Positions 26,501 to 34,938 of a stretch of DNA of 47,107 bases are shown one piece after another (the first letter of the stretch is position 1; every line of letters starts with the position of its first letter). The position numbers and the translations under genes were made by a program. The stretch lies in NCBI GenBank assembly GCA_017615125.1, contig JAGAAS010000066.1:1-47107 (forward strand), given 5' to 3'. This DNA comes from Bacteroidaceae bacterium. Lineage in GTDB: Bacteria > Bacteroidota > Bacteroidia > Bacteroidales > Bacteroidaceae. A model generated the notes under the pieces. The model worked only from the letters and a program-made list of their open reading frames with translations. It made no database searches and had not been told where the DNA came from.

Positions 26501-28060
26501 TGTTCCTGCCTTCTGGGCAACAGCCTGGTAGGAAGTCGTATTGCTGCCGCTTACGGCTACGACGGAAGCATCCGACGATGTCCACGACTTGATGGTACTT
26601 GTTGCATCAGCAGGTTCGAAATAGTAGCTTAGGTCTACGTCTTCTCCCACCCAGACGGTCTGAACGGGATTGTTGACGTAGATACCGGAAGCAACAGCCA
26701 CTACTGTTATTGTCATGCTGGCTGTTACTTGAGGATTATCCACTGACGTAGCCGTCACGCGGCATGATCCTGTTGCCTTCGCTGTAGCCGAAGAACCGCT
26801 GATGCTTACTATTGATGTGTTGTTGCTCGTCCACTTCACGCTCTTGTCGTAGGCGTTTTCGGGAAGGACAGACTTAATATATTGGGACAAATCAACTGTA
26901 TTACCGCGATTGATGGTTAAGCTTTGTGTTGTCAAGTTGATGCTTTCCACGTGCGCGCGTACCTCTATCTTAATGATAGCCGTCTTACCACCCTCAACTG
27001 TCGTAACAGTCAGTGTAGCAGTCCCAACCTTTTGGGCAACAGCCGTATAACCCGAAGATGTTTGTTCAACCTTCACTACGGTGTTGTCGCTACTCTTCCA
27101 GGTTACATTCTTGTTCGTTGCACTAGACGGCAGAATCGTGTAATTTAAGTTGGCCGACTCGCCAATGAAAAGTATCTGGTTCGGCTTTTCTACAGAAATG
27201 CCCGTAACCCCAGATTCAACCCTGAAATACCCTTTTTTCCAGATGAAGTAATCGCCGGAAGTGTCAACCCCGAAATTGAACCCTTCAGGTGCCTCCATGG
27301 AGCAAGGCTTAGATGTAGAACCGATTCCATTACATGCTCTCTGGTCAAGGCTGCTCATCGAAGCAGAAATGCTGAAGCTTGTCAACCCGCTGCAACCAGA
27401 GAACATCTCCGTTGAGTTTTTGACGTTGGCGATATTGAAACTGCTTACATCAAGACCCGTCAACCCACTACAGTTGTAGAACATATAGGCCATCGACGTG
27501 GTTTTGGCCGTATTGAATTTGCTTACATCAATAGTCTTCAAGCTCTTACATTCTCTGAACATGCTGTACATATCCGTAACTTCGGTTGTGTTCAGATATT
27601 GCAATCCTGAAATATCGCTGAGGTTTTTGAGATAATAGAACCACGAATAAGTGCTAGTCGGCTTGACTTCAGCAAATGCCTTGTCAAAGACGACAGAGGT
27701 GACGCTCGTAAGGCTGCTGTTCTGAGGATTTGGATTCCAAGCAGGGTTCTCGCTTCCTGTGTTCAGTTCATAGGTTGTTCCGTCTCTTTGGGACTTTTGG
27801 TCGTCGTAGCAGAACGTGAGGGTCTTGCCGTCACTCGATAGCCAAACATAAGCACTTGTCGGTTCCACGATATGTGCACCCGTCACAGTCTTCCTCGTGC
27901 GGTTGCCCAAAGCATCAAAGGTATAGGAGATGGTTGTGCCATCGGAATAGACTACCTTTGTCAATCTATTAAGATTGTCGTATGTATAAGTGGTCTGAGC
28001 AAAAACTTGTAAGACCGAAAAAAGAAAAACCCCAAAAAACAATATTCTATTTTTCATCAT
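23504..28060 (-). CDS. Mosaic surface protein: YD fragment, BspA-like LRR, Big_2, dockerin-like, FISUMP-like, FGE-sulfatase domains
   Basis: Predicted secreted protein of 1518 aa. Order by eye: signal peptide (1-21); an isolated RHS/YD segment (about 24-58, YTYDNLNRLTKVVY and YTFDALGNRT); a linker; BspA/DUF285-like leucine-rich repeats (about 155-230, MFRECKSLKTIDVSKF, MFYNCSGLTGLDVSSF); five or six Big_2 Ig-like domains (about 285-805), two pairs nearly identical; a dockerin-like pair (about 810-862, GDVNNDGDVNQQDLYALVD and DIDGDGSLSVADITKLV); a Fibrobacter-paralogous (FISUMP/DUF1566-like) domain (about 871-1045); a formylglycine-generating-enzyme/sulfatase-modifying domain (about 1063-1295, GGSFTMGATDGW, LPTEARWEFAARGG, GNVCEYVQDYF, YRGGSY); a beta-rich region; and the short tail WYDLSGRRI...KGVYIKNGQKVVV. 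Likely an adhesin or structural surface protein. It is 55 nt after the RHS gene, so probably co-transcribed. Confidence 0.82.
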   Translation of the reverse strand: MMKNRILFFGVFLFSVLQVFAQTTYTYDNLNRLTKVVYSDGTTISYTFDALGNRTRKTVTGAHIVEPTSAYVWLSSDGKTLTFCYDDQKSQRDGTTYELNTGSENPAWNPNPQNSSLTSVTSVVFDKAFAEVKPTSTYSWFYYLKNLSDISGLQYLNTTEVTDMYSMFRECKSLKTIDVSKFNTAKTTSMAYMFYNCSGLTGLDVSSFNIANVKNSTEMFSGCSGLTSFSISASMSSLDQRACNGIGSTSKPCSMEAPEGFNFGVDTSGDYFIWKKGYFRVESGVTGISVEKPNQILFIGESANLNYTILPSSATNKNVTWKSSDNTVVKVEQTSSGYTAVAQKVGTATLTVTTVEGGKTAIIKIEVRAHVESINLTTQSLTINRGNTVDLSQYIKSVLPENAYDKSVKWTSNNTSIVSISGSSATAKATGSCRVTATSVDNPQVTASMTITVVAVASGIYVNNPVQTVWVGEDVDLSYYFEPADATSTIKSWTSSDASVVAVSGSNTTSYQAVAQKAGTAVLTVTADNGQTATIQVTVRAHVTDILLSTESVTVNKGSTTDLSQFISAVLPEDAYNKSVKWTSNNTSVISISGSSATAKATGSCRVTATSVDNPQVTASLTITVVAVASGIYVNNPVQTVWVGEDVDLSYYFEPADATSTIKSWTSSDASVVAVSGSNTTSYRAVAQKSGTAVLTVTADNGQTATIQVTVRAHVTSILLSTESVTVNKGSTTDLSQFISAILPEDAYDKSVKWAVTDTSTVVTISQSNSVWQMTANREGSATLKISSIDNPQATAFLLVTVVTDKPHNGDVNNDGDVNQQDLYALVDAYLDNAQATLYTDIDGDGSLSVADITKLVEIINPGSGTQETIVNGHEYVDLGLPSGTLWATCNVGATKPEEFGGRYAWGETETKEKFNWSNYIHCDGTKETCHDIGSNISGTEYDVAFVKWGGPWQMPTSDQLKELKANCRYEWTTLNGVSGGKLTGPNGNSIFIPSTGTSVTDGVCWSSTADYENKSYRMRFEEAIVITGSYSRDVGYPVRPVIASNNPFENEDLQSIVNNLINNMVNVEGGSFTMGATDGWGYEDERPVHEVTLSPYKISRYEVTQQLWKAIMDSNPSSFIGDDLPVNNVSWNECTEFIKKLNNLTSVVFDDEFCLPTEARWEFAARGGILGKDLEQGNGYQYSGGYNNIENMESYVWCSDNSDGTTHAVGSKKPNELGLYDMSGNVCEYVQDYFSESYTEEAQTDPIGVSEADAHIYRGGSYNRPKWQCRLASRYGAKPDEKLKECGLRLATRAQTIDVEDVTLYPNQPSDITISLTGMKKCIATSFIVELPEGSFRLSNGYLGVGTPLVGCFNDDHVVISKSLDDKTMRVVIYSPSNSVFKGGWVSDGEPQEAEPGGDPNISGGGRHMPSAHLKAKDSLEEGTDLFKLNITAEGMDFGTYQGNIKNVQLTLKDLRLVSLPDIVYQLTIQEDTDIIDINVDAEQNDIWYDLSGRRIIYQPDSKGVYIKNGQKVVVSK
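25801..26832 (-). repeat. 516-bp tandem duplication inside the Big_2 region
   Basis: Two copies (25801-26316 and 26317-26832) in exact 516-nt register and almost identical; a third, more diverged copy begins at 26833. Each encodes 172 aa, equal to two Big_2 domains. The near identity points to recent duplication or gene conversion and makes this stretch prone to copy-number change and misassembly. Confidence 0.8.
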
Positions 28061-28115
28061 TTCGTTATTTTATTCTTTTGTTGAATTGTAGCGTTTATGA
28101 TATAATGGTATGTCA

Positions 28116-31100
28116 TTAACGAGTATACCACCAAGTATAACCTTTTTCAATAGCACTTGTTATACCACTCTGATCATAAAAATCTCCAACTTTATCAATC
28201 GCCTTAAAAATTAAACTGCCGCCATCTGCAGCTTGTTTGTATTTTGTTAATGTATCAGAGTTTTTATCCATACACTTTATTCCTTTATTAACATCATACG
28301 CAACAAATGCAACAATAGCTGCAGAACCGAGCAAATCGGCCGCTACTTCAATAGTAGCAAAACCATTAACACCTGCTGATGAAGAAACAACTTCGGTTTT
28401 TAATGCAGCAAGACTGGCTTTTGTTGATTCGGTTGCTATTCCTGCTTCTATAGATTGTAAACCTGCCAAAGAACTTGAAAGAGTTCCTCCAACAGCGGTA
28501 CTTCCACCTGCTGTTGCTGCCGTTGCTGTTGTTCCTACGGCTGCGGTACTCCCTGCAGCTGTTCCAACACCTACTTGTCCAGCTAAGACCCCTGCTTCCA
28601 AGTTATATAATGCTTTAGCAGTAGTAGTTATTGTTCCAATTATTTCTGGGGCATAATCCATTCCCGCTTTCATAATTTCATTAAATGCCTTTCCCTCTGG
28701 GTCAATCCTAATTATCGGATTATCATCCGCATACGGATATAGATTTGTGCTCCAGATGGGGTCTTCGGCGAGGAAGCGTCCGATGGTGGGGTCGTAGTGA
28801 CGTGCTCGCATGTAGTACAAGTGATCCGTGAGATACATGACTCCGTATTTGCCTACATACTGGAAGGGATTGTAATCGGCTTCTTCCTTTTGCGTCACCT
28901 TGCCATATTCATCGTACTGATACTTATGCGTAATGGTGCCGTTTTCGTTGACGATAGCTACTACGGAACCGCGAACATCGGTAACATAGTAGCTCACGTT
29001 GCCGTTTTTCACACGAGCCTCCAAACCATTACCATAGATGTACTCAGCACCACTCTTGGAGTCAGAAAGCACGTTGCCTATACCGAGCGGGTCAGTAGTG
29101 AACGTGATGCCGCCATAAGAAGCAATCAATCCCAGCGGGTCGTATTCAATGTCGGTTGCCCCAGCTCGTGTCAGTCGGTCGCTTTCATCCCAGCTGTACG
29201 ACTCGCTTCCTCGTTTGGTAGTATTGCCATTAGCGTCGAATGTGAAGCTGATGTCGCCTGCCTTGGTGATGCGATTTCCGCTATTGTAACTATAGCTGAT
29301 ATCTTCGTTGGCAAGACTTATGTTGCCATAAGGTTCTTGTGTGGTTTGGTTAGTAATATTACCGACCTTATCAAGAGTATAAGTGTAAGCGGCAATGACT
29401 GTACCGTTGCTCAACTTAGTGCTTTTGCTTGTCAACCGCCCTACGGCATCATAGCCAAACTCGGTTGTCATACCGTTGGGATAGCTTACTTTCGACAGCT
29501 GGCTATCCTTGCGATACGTGTAGGTGATAGTCTTACCGTTAAACGTTACCGACGTGAGCCGGTTTAGTTTATCGTAGTCATAAGAGGTGTTGTTGATGCT
29601 GGTGCAGTTGCCGTTCTTGTCGTATGAGTAACTATTGCTATGTCCGTCGCAGCGGGTACCCGTGATGCGGTTAAAGCCATCATACGAGAAAGACAGCGTT
29701 TTCCCATCGCCTGAGATGGACGAAAGACGAAGCTTGCTATCGTAAGTATAGCTATTCACCCCATCGTTGGTAACACGTCCTAAGTCGTCATAGCTATAGC
29801 TGAGTGTGGTACCGTCAGGCTTAGTGTATGTGCTCAGGGTTCCGTCATCGTTATAGTCATATTCTTTTGTTGACCCAGCAAATGAAACGGATGTGAGCCA
29901 GTCGGTAGCATTGTCGTACGACAAGGAAGTAACGCCACCCTTTGCATTGGTGATGCTGATCAGGTTGTCATTTGCATCAAAACTATATTGGGTTGTGTGG
30001 CTGGCGGAATTAGTTTCTTTAGTCAAGTTATCGTTGTCGTCATAAACGAACGAACTTGTGCGTCCCAACGCATCGGTGGCGCTAATAAGACGACTGGCTT
30101 TGTCGTAGCTGGCTGTGCTTGACAAACTGAGCGCAGGCAATGTCGTTTTCGTTAGGTTGCCGTAGCTGTTGTATTCGAAGGTAGTCCTTACGCCCATAGC
30201 ATCAGTAATTTCGGTAGGCAGACCTTTCGAATTGACGGAAATGCTAGATGTAACACCTTCAGGCGAGTCCATTCCGATAAGGTTGCCCTTTGAATCGTAA
30301 CTGTATGTGGTCTTGTAGCCCTTGGGGTCGGTGACACTCGTCAGATTGTTCATCGAGTCGTAAGTCATCGTTGTTGTCAACGTGCCGTCACCAGAAACGG
30401 TGATGCTGGTGATGTTTCCTTTGTCGTCATAGCTTACGTTGCTGACGTTAGTGCTATTGCTTTGAACCTTGGTGGGCAATTGCGGGTGAGTACTGTTTCC
30501 ATATGTACTATTCACATAGAGATTCTCTTCGCCCGTCAACCGAGTTACCACATTATTGGCATTGTAGGTATAATTATAGGATGAGGTCTGAGAACCGCGT
30601 TTGACGTCAATCTGTGACTGGGTTGTAACTGTACTCCCGTATTTTGCAGTTACGGAAACATTGGTCTGCGTGGTTGGTGTGCTGCCTACACCACTTACTG
30701 TCTGGCTTAGACGTCGGTTGGCATCGTATTCATTTTCAATGTAGTTGCCCTTAGGCAATTGTATCTTAGCAAGAAGTTTGGAGGTGCTGATTTTCGAGTC
30801 ATCACCGTAAGTGTAGCGTGTGACTTGTCCTTTCGCATCGGTAAATGTTGACAGCTGATAGCGTCCGGTCTGGCTATTACGTGTGTAGCTAAAGCGGATA
30901 CTGCGTCCAAGTGGGTCGCTTACCTTTGCAACGAGGTCGGTACCAGATAGATATGAGAAAGAGAGCGAACGCTGGCTATCGCTGACGCTGCTGATACGCT
31001 TGAAGTTGCTCGTTCCAGACTCATAGTTAATGGTCAATACATTGCCGTTACGGTCGGTGATGCTGGTAAGATAGAATATGCCTCCTCCTAATGCTTTGAA

Positions 31101-33554
31101 ACGATACTTCATCTGTGCTTTTGAAGTGATGACTAGTTCTTTGCCATCCAACGCACAGTCGTCATATACACCATAGGATTCTGGCACGAGTTTAGAACCA
31201 TTGGATTTATAGATGTCAATGCTGCCACCTCCCCAGTGTACGGCGATGCGCATGCTCTTGTCACTCAGGTTGCCCACAGTTGTGATGAACGAATGGTAGC
31301 TGTGACTCCATCCGTCGCCCAAAGGCTGATAGGTTTCAATAGTTCCGTTGACAGTCTTTGCTCCAAAGAACACTTCTGGGAGTGTGGTGTTGTACGAATT
31401 ATACGCATGAGAGAACGCTAAGGGAACAGTACCATTCAGCGCAAAACTGGTTTTGGTGTAGTGATTGAAGTTGCCCATTGGAAGACTCATTCCCAATGCA
31501 ATGGTTTTAAGCGTGGTGTTGAGGGGCTCGAAATAGTCGCCAACGACAGGGTTTGGGTCTGTAATGGAACCCGCGTTCACTTTTTGCATAATACGAGCGA
31601 GCATTGTGAAAGCTTCGCCGCGCAGACAGTTGTCATAGGGGCGGAAAGTGGTATTGGATGTTGTAATGATGCCCAAGCTTGCCGCTTTGCGAATGTAACC
31701 CATCAACAGGGGATCTCTGTTGGAAAGTGAAGTTACGTCTGCATCGCTGGGGAAAGGATTGTTTGTGCCTGTTACGTTTGGCTTGATATTGAATGTCTCC
31801 ATCAGAACCTTTAAGGTATGAAGACGGGTGATAGTCTCTTCAGGCGCAAACTCAAATCTGTCTCGATCAAATGGAGTCACACCGTCACCATATTCAAGGT
31901 AGAGAAGGGCACGTGCAGCCTGATAGTAGTATTTCGTATTGTCGGTCAAGTCACTATATACAACAGGGTAATTATCGGAAGGAACAGTCGTCGGAACTTT
32001 TCTTCCTTTTATGGAGTACACGCCTCGAAATGCGATTTTAGCTAAGTGGGCACGAGTAAGGTTTTTCTCTACGAGCATTTTCCCGTTTTCATCAGCTCCG
32101 CTCAATACGTCCAAACTATACAAGTAGCAGGTCGGCTCATAGAAGTCGTTCGTCTTGGGAAGATCAGAGAAATCACAGTCACCGCCTATTTCGCCTGAAA
32201 TTGTGGTGAAGTGCCACAGCGAACTGGAGTTCTTCTCTGTTCCATCGGTGACAACGACATACCAAAAATAGTTTTGGTCTGTGACAAGTTCTGAAAAGGA
32301 ATATGAAGTGGATGTCGTAGTAGCTATCTTTGTGGGGTTTACGCTGGAAGTCCCTAAATACAATTCGTATTTGATATTGCTGCCAGTATTACTACTGCTC
32401 CATGTGAAAGTGATATTGATGGGTACATCAGTAGCATTGTTTGCTGGGTAAGGGTTCGTGGGAGCGGATAGATTACTTTTTGTCGTAAAATTCCACGTTG
32501 GACTTGTTGAGGTTTGGTTTCCATCGTCTGCTACAACATACCAATAATATTTTTGTGCAGGACTTAAAGAACTGTATGTACAGCTTTTGCTTGATGTCGT
32601 TTTATAAAGAGATAAACTCGACTCAGATGTACCTAAATATACTTTATATGTAATTGCATCACCATCCGGGTCACTACAACTCCATGAAAAACTACCACTT
32701 GTGGCAACATTCTTTTCATTAACAGAGGGTGACGGATTACTCGGTTGTGTAGGTGGATTGTTTGGCGCCGACTCTGTCTTAAACGTCTCTAGGTTACCTC
32801 TTGATGTCCCTCCTTCATTTTCTGCATAAAGTTGGCAATAATATGTAGTGTTGGAGCTAAGCCCCGAGACCGTTGCATTGACGGATGTCTCACCTGCCGA
32901 CGATGACAGAGTTTTGGACGTTGTTTGAAGTGACATGGAGCTGGTTGGCCCGTATCTGAAGTAATAAGTGGTACTGCTTCCATTGGGATTGACTTTGCCT
33001 GTAAATTTTGCAGAACTTGACGTAATATTTGTTACAGATAGTGTCTGAACTGTTGGCGGAAGGTCGCCAGCAGATCCTGTTACACTGATTTCGCCGCCAT
33101 ATTGTTTGTAAACTTGGTCGCTGGTGATCAAATAAAAGCGGAAAGTGCGAGTGCCAGAAAAGTCGGTAAACTTTACTCGAACATTAATAGTTGATTGAGT
33201 CGAACTGGAAATAGTAAATGACGTACAATAAACATTGCCTGAGCCGTCAATGACAAACACTTTTCCAGAGTTTCCATTGACAAAGTATCCATCATTGTGT
33301 TTTGCAACCTGAAAGGCCAATGTTTTTGCGCTGGAAATATTGTATAGCCTTGCTTTCAGTTGACCATTGGTGTAGTTTGTTGTTCCGCCAGCCATACTCT
33401 CATTGTTATAGTCAATAGTAGGGCCTTCTGTAACGCCAGAACCGGTGTTTGTGTAAGTTTTAAGATCTGGGATGGAAGAGTAGTTGTACTCTGCCATTAA
33501 TGGAATCGTTATTATTGCAAAAAGCAATGACAAAAGAAAACGAGTGCTTTTCAT
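28116..33554 (-). CDS. RHS/YD-repeat protein with fibronectin-like and SLH domains and a variable C-terminal tip
   Basis: 1812-aa secreted RHS-family protein. Order: signal peptide (1-21); a beta-rich N-terminal domain (about 25-165); three fibronectin III/Ig-like domains (about 165-455, for example NPSPSVNEKNVATSGSFSWS); S-layer-homology repeats (about 495-660, FAPEETITRLHTLKVLM and FRPYDNCLRGEAFTMLARIM); a pre-shell region (about 680-840); a long array of YD repeats (about 840-1560); the RHS core (YDEYGKV, QYVGKYGVMY, YYMRARHYDPTIGRFLAEDP) ending in DPEG at 1618-1621; and a 191-aa tip from residue 1622. In such proteins the shell encloses a C-terminal toxin or other cargo. The tip here is Ala/Gly/Thr-rich then mixed; I recognise no toxin fold. 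Tip and N-terminal third are visibly AT-richer than the core. Only 55 nt follow before the next gene, so there is no room for a conventional immunity gene. Confidence 0.88.
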   Translation of the reverse strand: MKSTRFLLSLLFAIITIPLMAEYNYSSIPDLKTYTNTGSGVTEGPTIDYNNESMAGGTTNYTNGQLKARLYNISSAKTLAFQVAKHNDGYFVNGNSGKVFVIDGSGNVYCTSFTISSSTQSTINVRVKFTDFSGTRTFRFYLITSDQVYKQYGGEISVTGSAGDLPPTVQTLSVTNITSSSAKFTGKVNPNGSSTTYYFRYGPTSSMSLQTTSKTLSSSAGETSVNATVSGLSSNTTYYCQLYAENEGGTSRGNLETFKTESAPNNPPTQPSNPSPSVNEKNVATSGSFSWSCSDPDGDAITYKVYLGTSESSLSLYKTTSSKSCTYSSLSPAQKYYWYVVADDGNQTSTSPTWNFTTKSNLSAPTNPYPANNATDVPINITFTWSSSNTGSNIKYELYLGTSSVNPTKIATTTSTSYSFSELVTDQNYFWYVVVTDGTEKNSSSLWHFTTISGEIGGDCDFSDLPKTNDFYEPTCYLYSLDVLSGADENGKMLVEKNLTRAHLAKIAFRGVYSIKGRKVPTTVPSDNYPVVYSDLTDNTKYYYQAARALLYLEYGDGVTPFDRDRFEFAPEETITRLHTLKVLMETFNIKPNVTGTNNPFPSDADVTSLSNRDPLLMGYIRKAASLGIITTSNTTFRPYDNCLRGEAFTMLARIMQKVNAGSITDPNPVVGDYFEPLNTTLKTIALGMSLPMGNFNHYTKTSFALNGTVPLAFSHAYNSYNTTLPEVFFGAKTVNGTIETYQPLGDGWSHSYHSFITTVGNLSDKSMRIAVHWGGGSIDIYKSNGSKLVPESYGVYDDCALDGKELVITSKAQMKYRFKALGGGIFYLTSITDRNGNVLTINYESGTSNFKRISSVSDSQRSLSFSYLSGTDLVAKVSDPLGRSIRFSYTRNSQTGRYQLSTFTDAKGQVTRYTYGDDSKISTSKLLAKIQLPKGNYIENEYDANRRLSQTVSGVGSTPTTQTNVSVTAKYGSTVTTQSQIDVKRGSQTSSYNYTYNANNVVTRLTGEENLYVNSTYGNSTHPQLPTKVQSNSTNVSNVSYDDKGNITSITVSGDGTLTTTMTYDSMNNLTSVTDPKGYKTTYSYDSKGNLIGMDSPEGVTSSISVNSKGLPTEITDAMGVRTTFEYNSYGNLTKTTLPALSLSSTASYDKASRLISATDALGRTSSFVYDDNDNLTKETNSASHTTQYSFDANDNLISITNAKGGVTSLSYDNATDWLTSVSFAGSTKEYDYNDDGTLSTYTKPDGTTLSYSYDDLGRVTNDGVNSYTYDSKLRLSSISGDGKTLSFSYDGFNRITGTRCDGHSNSYSYDKNGNCTSINNTSYDYDKLNRLTSVTFNGKTITYTYRKDSQLSKVSYPNGMTTEFGYDAVGRLTSKSTKLSNGTVIAAYTYTLDKVGNITNQTTQEPYGNISLANEDISYSYNSGNRITKAGDISFTFDANGNTTKRGSESYSWDESDRLTRAGATDIEYDPLGLIASYGGITFTTDPLGIGNVLSDSKSGAEYIYGNGLEARVKNGNVSYYVTDVRGSVVAIVNENGTITHKYQYDEYGKVTQKEEADYNPFQYVGKYGVMYLTDHLYYMRARHYDPTIGRFLAEDPIWSTNLYPYADDNPIIRIDPEGKAFNEIMKAGMDYAPEIIGTITTTAKALYNLEAGVLAGQVGVGTAAGSTAAVGTTATAATAGGSTAVGGTLSSSLAGLQSIEAGIATESTKASLAALKTEVVSSSAGVNGFATIEVAADLLGSAAIVAFVAYDVNKGIKCMDKNSDTLTKYKQAADGGSLIFKAIDKVGDFYDQSGITSAIEKGYTWWYTR

Positions 33555-33606
33555 TTCGAAAAAAATGTTTTGTTATAGAGTTATTGTTAATATGGAGACG
33601 AAAGAA

Positions 33607-34773
33607 CTACCACTTGGGCACGATGTAGGGGCCGAGGGGATTTTCGTCGGAGTGCCGGAAGTAGAGGGAGGCGATGCCAGGACTGATGACGCGGATGTCG
33701 ATGGTGGGGGGAACAACGCCGTCGTCGACAATCTGCATCACGTGGTCGTCCTTTCCTTGTCCCCAGGGATTGCGCATCGCGAAGAGGGCGTTGGGCTCGA
33801 TTTCGGTGTTGGGAAGAAGGAGTGAGTGCCCGTGGGCGGTGATGGTCTCGTGCGAGCCAATCTTGATGCCCTGAACATTGAAGCCTCCGTTAACGATGAG
33901 CCCGTGCTTCAGGCAGGTGGTGACGACTTTGGCAAGCTCCTCTGCCGAGCATTTGCCCGGGTTGATAGCTACGCTGCGCCCGTCGCCCGTGAACATAGGC
34001 GTCATTCCTTCGGCGCCGAAGCCTCCAAGACCTGTGGAGGGCTTGTAAACGTAGAGCCACTTGGCGATCGCTTTCTCCAGGAGGGTGGCCCAGGTGATGG
34101 CGTTGTTCTTTCCTGTCATCTGTGCGATGCCTCCTCCGTTGTCGTGGAGTATGTAGTTGTTGACGCCCACTTCAATGCGGTTGCCGTCGGGGTCAAACAT
34201 CTTGATGAGGTAGTTGTTGGCGTCAACCTGAGTGAAGAGGCTCTGGATGAACTCGGGATAGAGGTACGATATGTCGGCAAGGGTGGAGACGGTGTTACAG
34301 TCGCCGATAGCGTGCTGGTTGCAGTCGGCAGGCATGGGTGTGCCGAATGGGTAGAGGTTGATGCGCTTGCGTATCCAGCGCGTGAAGCCTTCTACTTTGG
34401 CGGGATAGGTGTCGCAGCTGCGGAGCCATTCCTTCTGCTCGTCGGTAGCGGTTTCGCAGTCGAGATAGTAGGTGCCCATCTTCGAGCGCGACGAGTAGGT
34501 GTTGCCGCTCAGGTACTTGAGCTGATTGCTGAGCTCCCCGTTGCAGAACGTGCGCGAAGGATGCGTAGCCGACTGGGGCCAGGTGCCTACGATCTCGTAG
34601 AGGTTCTCGTCGCTGGTGTAATCGAAGAGGAGGCAGGAAATCTTGCTCAGGGGGATGCTCTGACGCGTGCCGTCGTTTAGTTCGATGACAAGGGTGTTGT
34701 ACTCATCGTCGGCTTGTGCCAAGAGCATCAGGCTGGGGACGAAGAGAAGAAGCAGAAGAAGGATACGTTTCAT
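33607..34773 (-). CDS. Secreted calpain-like (C2 family) cysteine protease
   Basis: A 388-aa exported protein: signal peptide (1-20), then LVIELNDGTRQSIPLSKI, a beta-rich leader found on many Prevotella-type secreted proteins, and a papain-fold domain from about residue 130. The calpain signature is complete: Cys159 in GDCNTVSTLA (compare GDCWLLAAL), His316 in HGHSLLL and Asn335 in MRNPWG. P. gingivalis Tpr is a known calpain-like protease in this order of bacteria. It has no calcium-binding or PEF domains. Located 52 nt upstream of the RHS gene on the same strand with its own promoter (34833-34864), so it probably heads a three-gene operon. A role in processing the RHS or mosaic protein is an attractive but untested inference. 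Confidence 0.82.
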   Translation of the reverse strand: MKRILLLLLLFVPSLMLLAQADDEYNTLVIELNDGTRQSIPLSKISCLLFDYTSDENLYEIVGTWPQSATHPSRTFCNGELSNQLKYLSGNTYSSRSKMGTYYLDCETATDEQKEWLRSCDTYPAKVEGFTRWIRKRINLYPFGTPMPADCNQHAIGDCNTVSTLADISYLYPEFIQSLFTQVDANNYLIKMFDPDGNRIEVGVNNYILHDNGGGIAQMTGKNNAITWATLLEKAIAKWLYVYKPSTGLGGFGAEGMTPMFTGDGRSVAINPGKCSAEELAKVVTTCLKHGLIVNGGFNVQGIKIGSHETITAHGHSLLLPNTEIEPNALFAMRNPWGQGKDDHVMQIVDDGVVPPTIDIRVISPGIASLYFRHSDENPLGPYIVPKW

Positions 34774-34832
34774 AATGTCTGATAAATAGAAAGACTCCGC
34801 TGCGTTTCATCATGGGAAACGCTTTGTGAGGG

Positions 34833-34864
34833 CGAAGATAATGGAAAAGCGGGGTACTGACAAA
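34833..34864 (-). promoter_or_regulatory. Promoter of the calpain-RHS-mosaic operon
   Basis: Minus strand: -33 TTTG at 34861-34864, 20-nt spacer, -7 TATCTTCG at 34833-34840 (one mismatch to TAnnTTTG). No other promoter was seen before the RHS or mosaic genes. Confidence 0.55.
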
Positions 34865-34880
34865 ACAAAACGGGAAAAAC

Positions 34881-34912
34881 GTTGTTTTTTTTATTCTGTT
34901 GCTCTAATTTTG
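34881..34912 (+). promoter_or_regulatory. Promoter of the DUF3472 gene
   Basis: Plus strand: GTTG at 34881-34884 as -33, 20-nt spacer, -7 TAATTTTG at 34905-34912. Start codon 27 nt further on. Confidence 0.65.
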
Positions 34913-34938
34913 CCCTGCAAAACGGATTTTTTTAGCTT

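Noticed and set aside
28061-28115. Immunity gene behind the RHS protein
   Set aside because: Only 55 nt, too short for any gene; the next gene is the 1518-aa mosaic protein.
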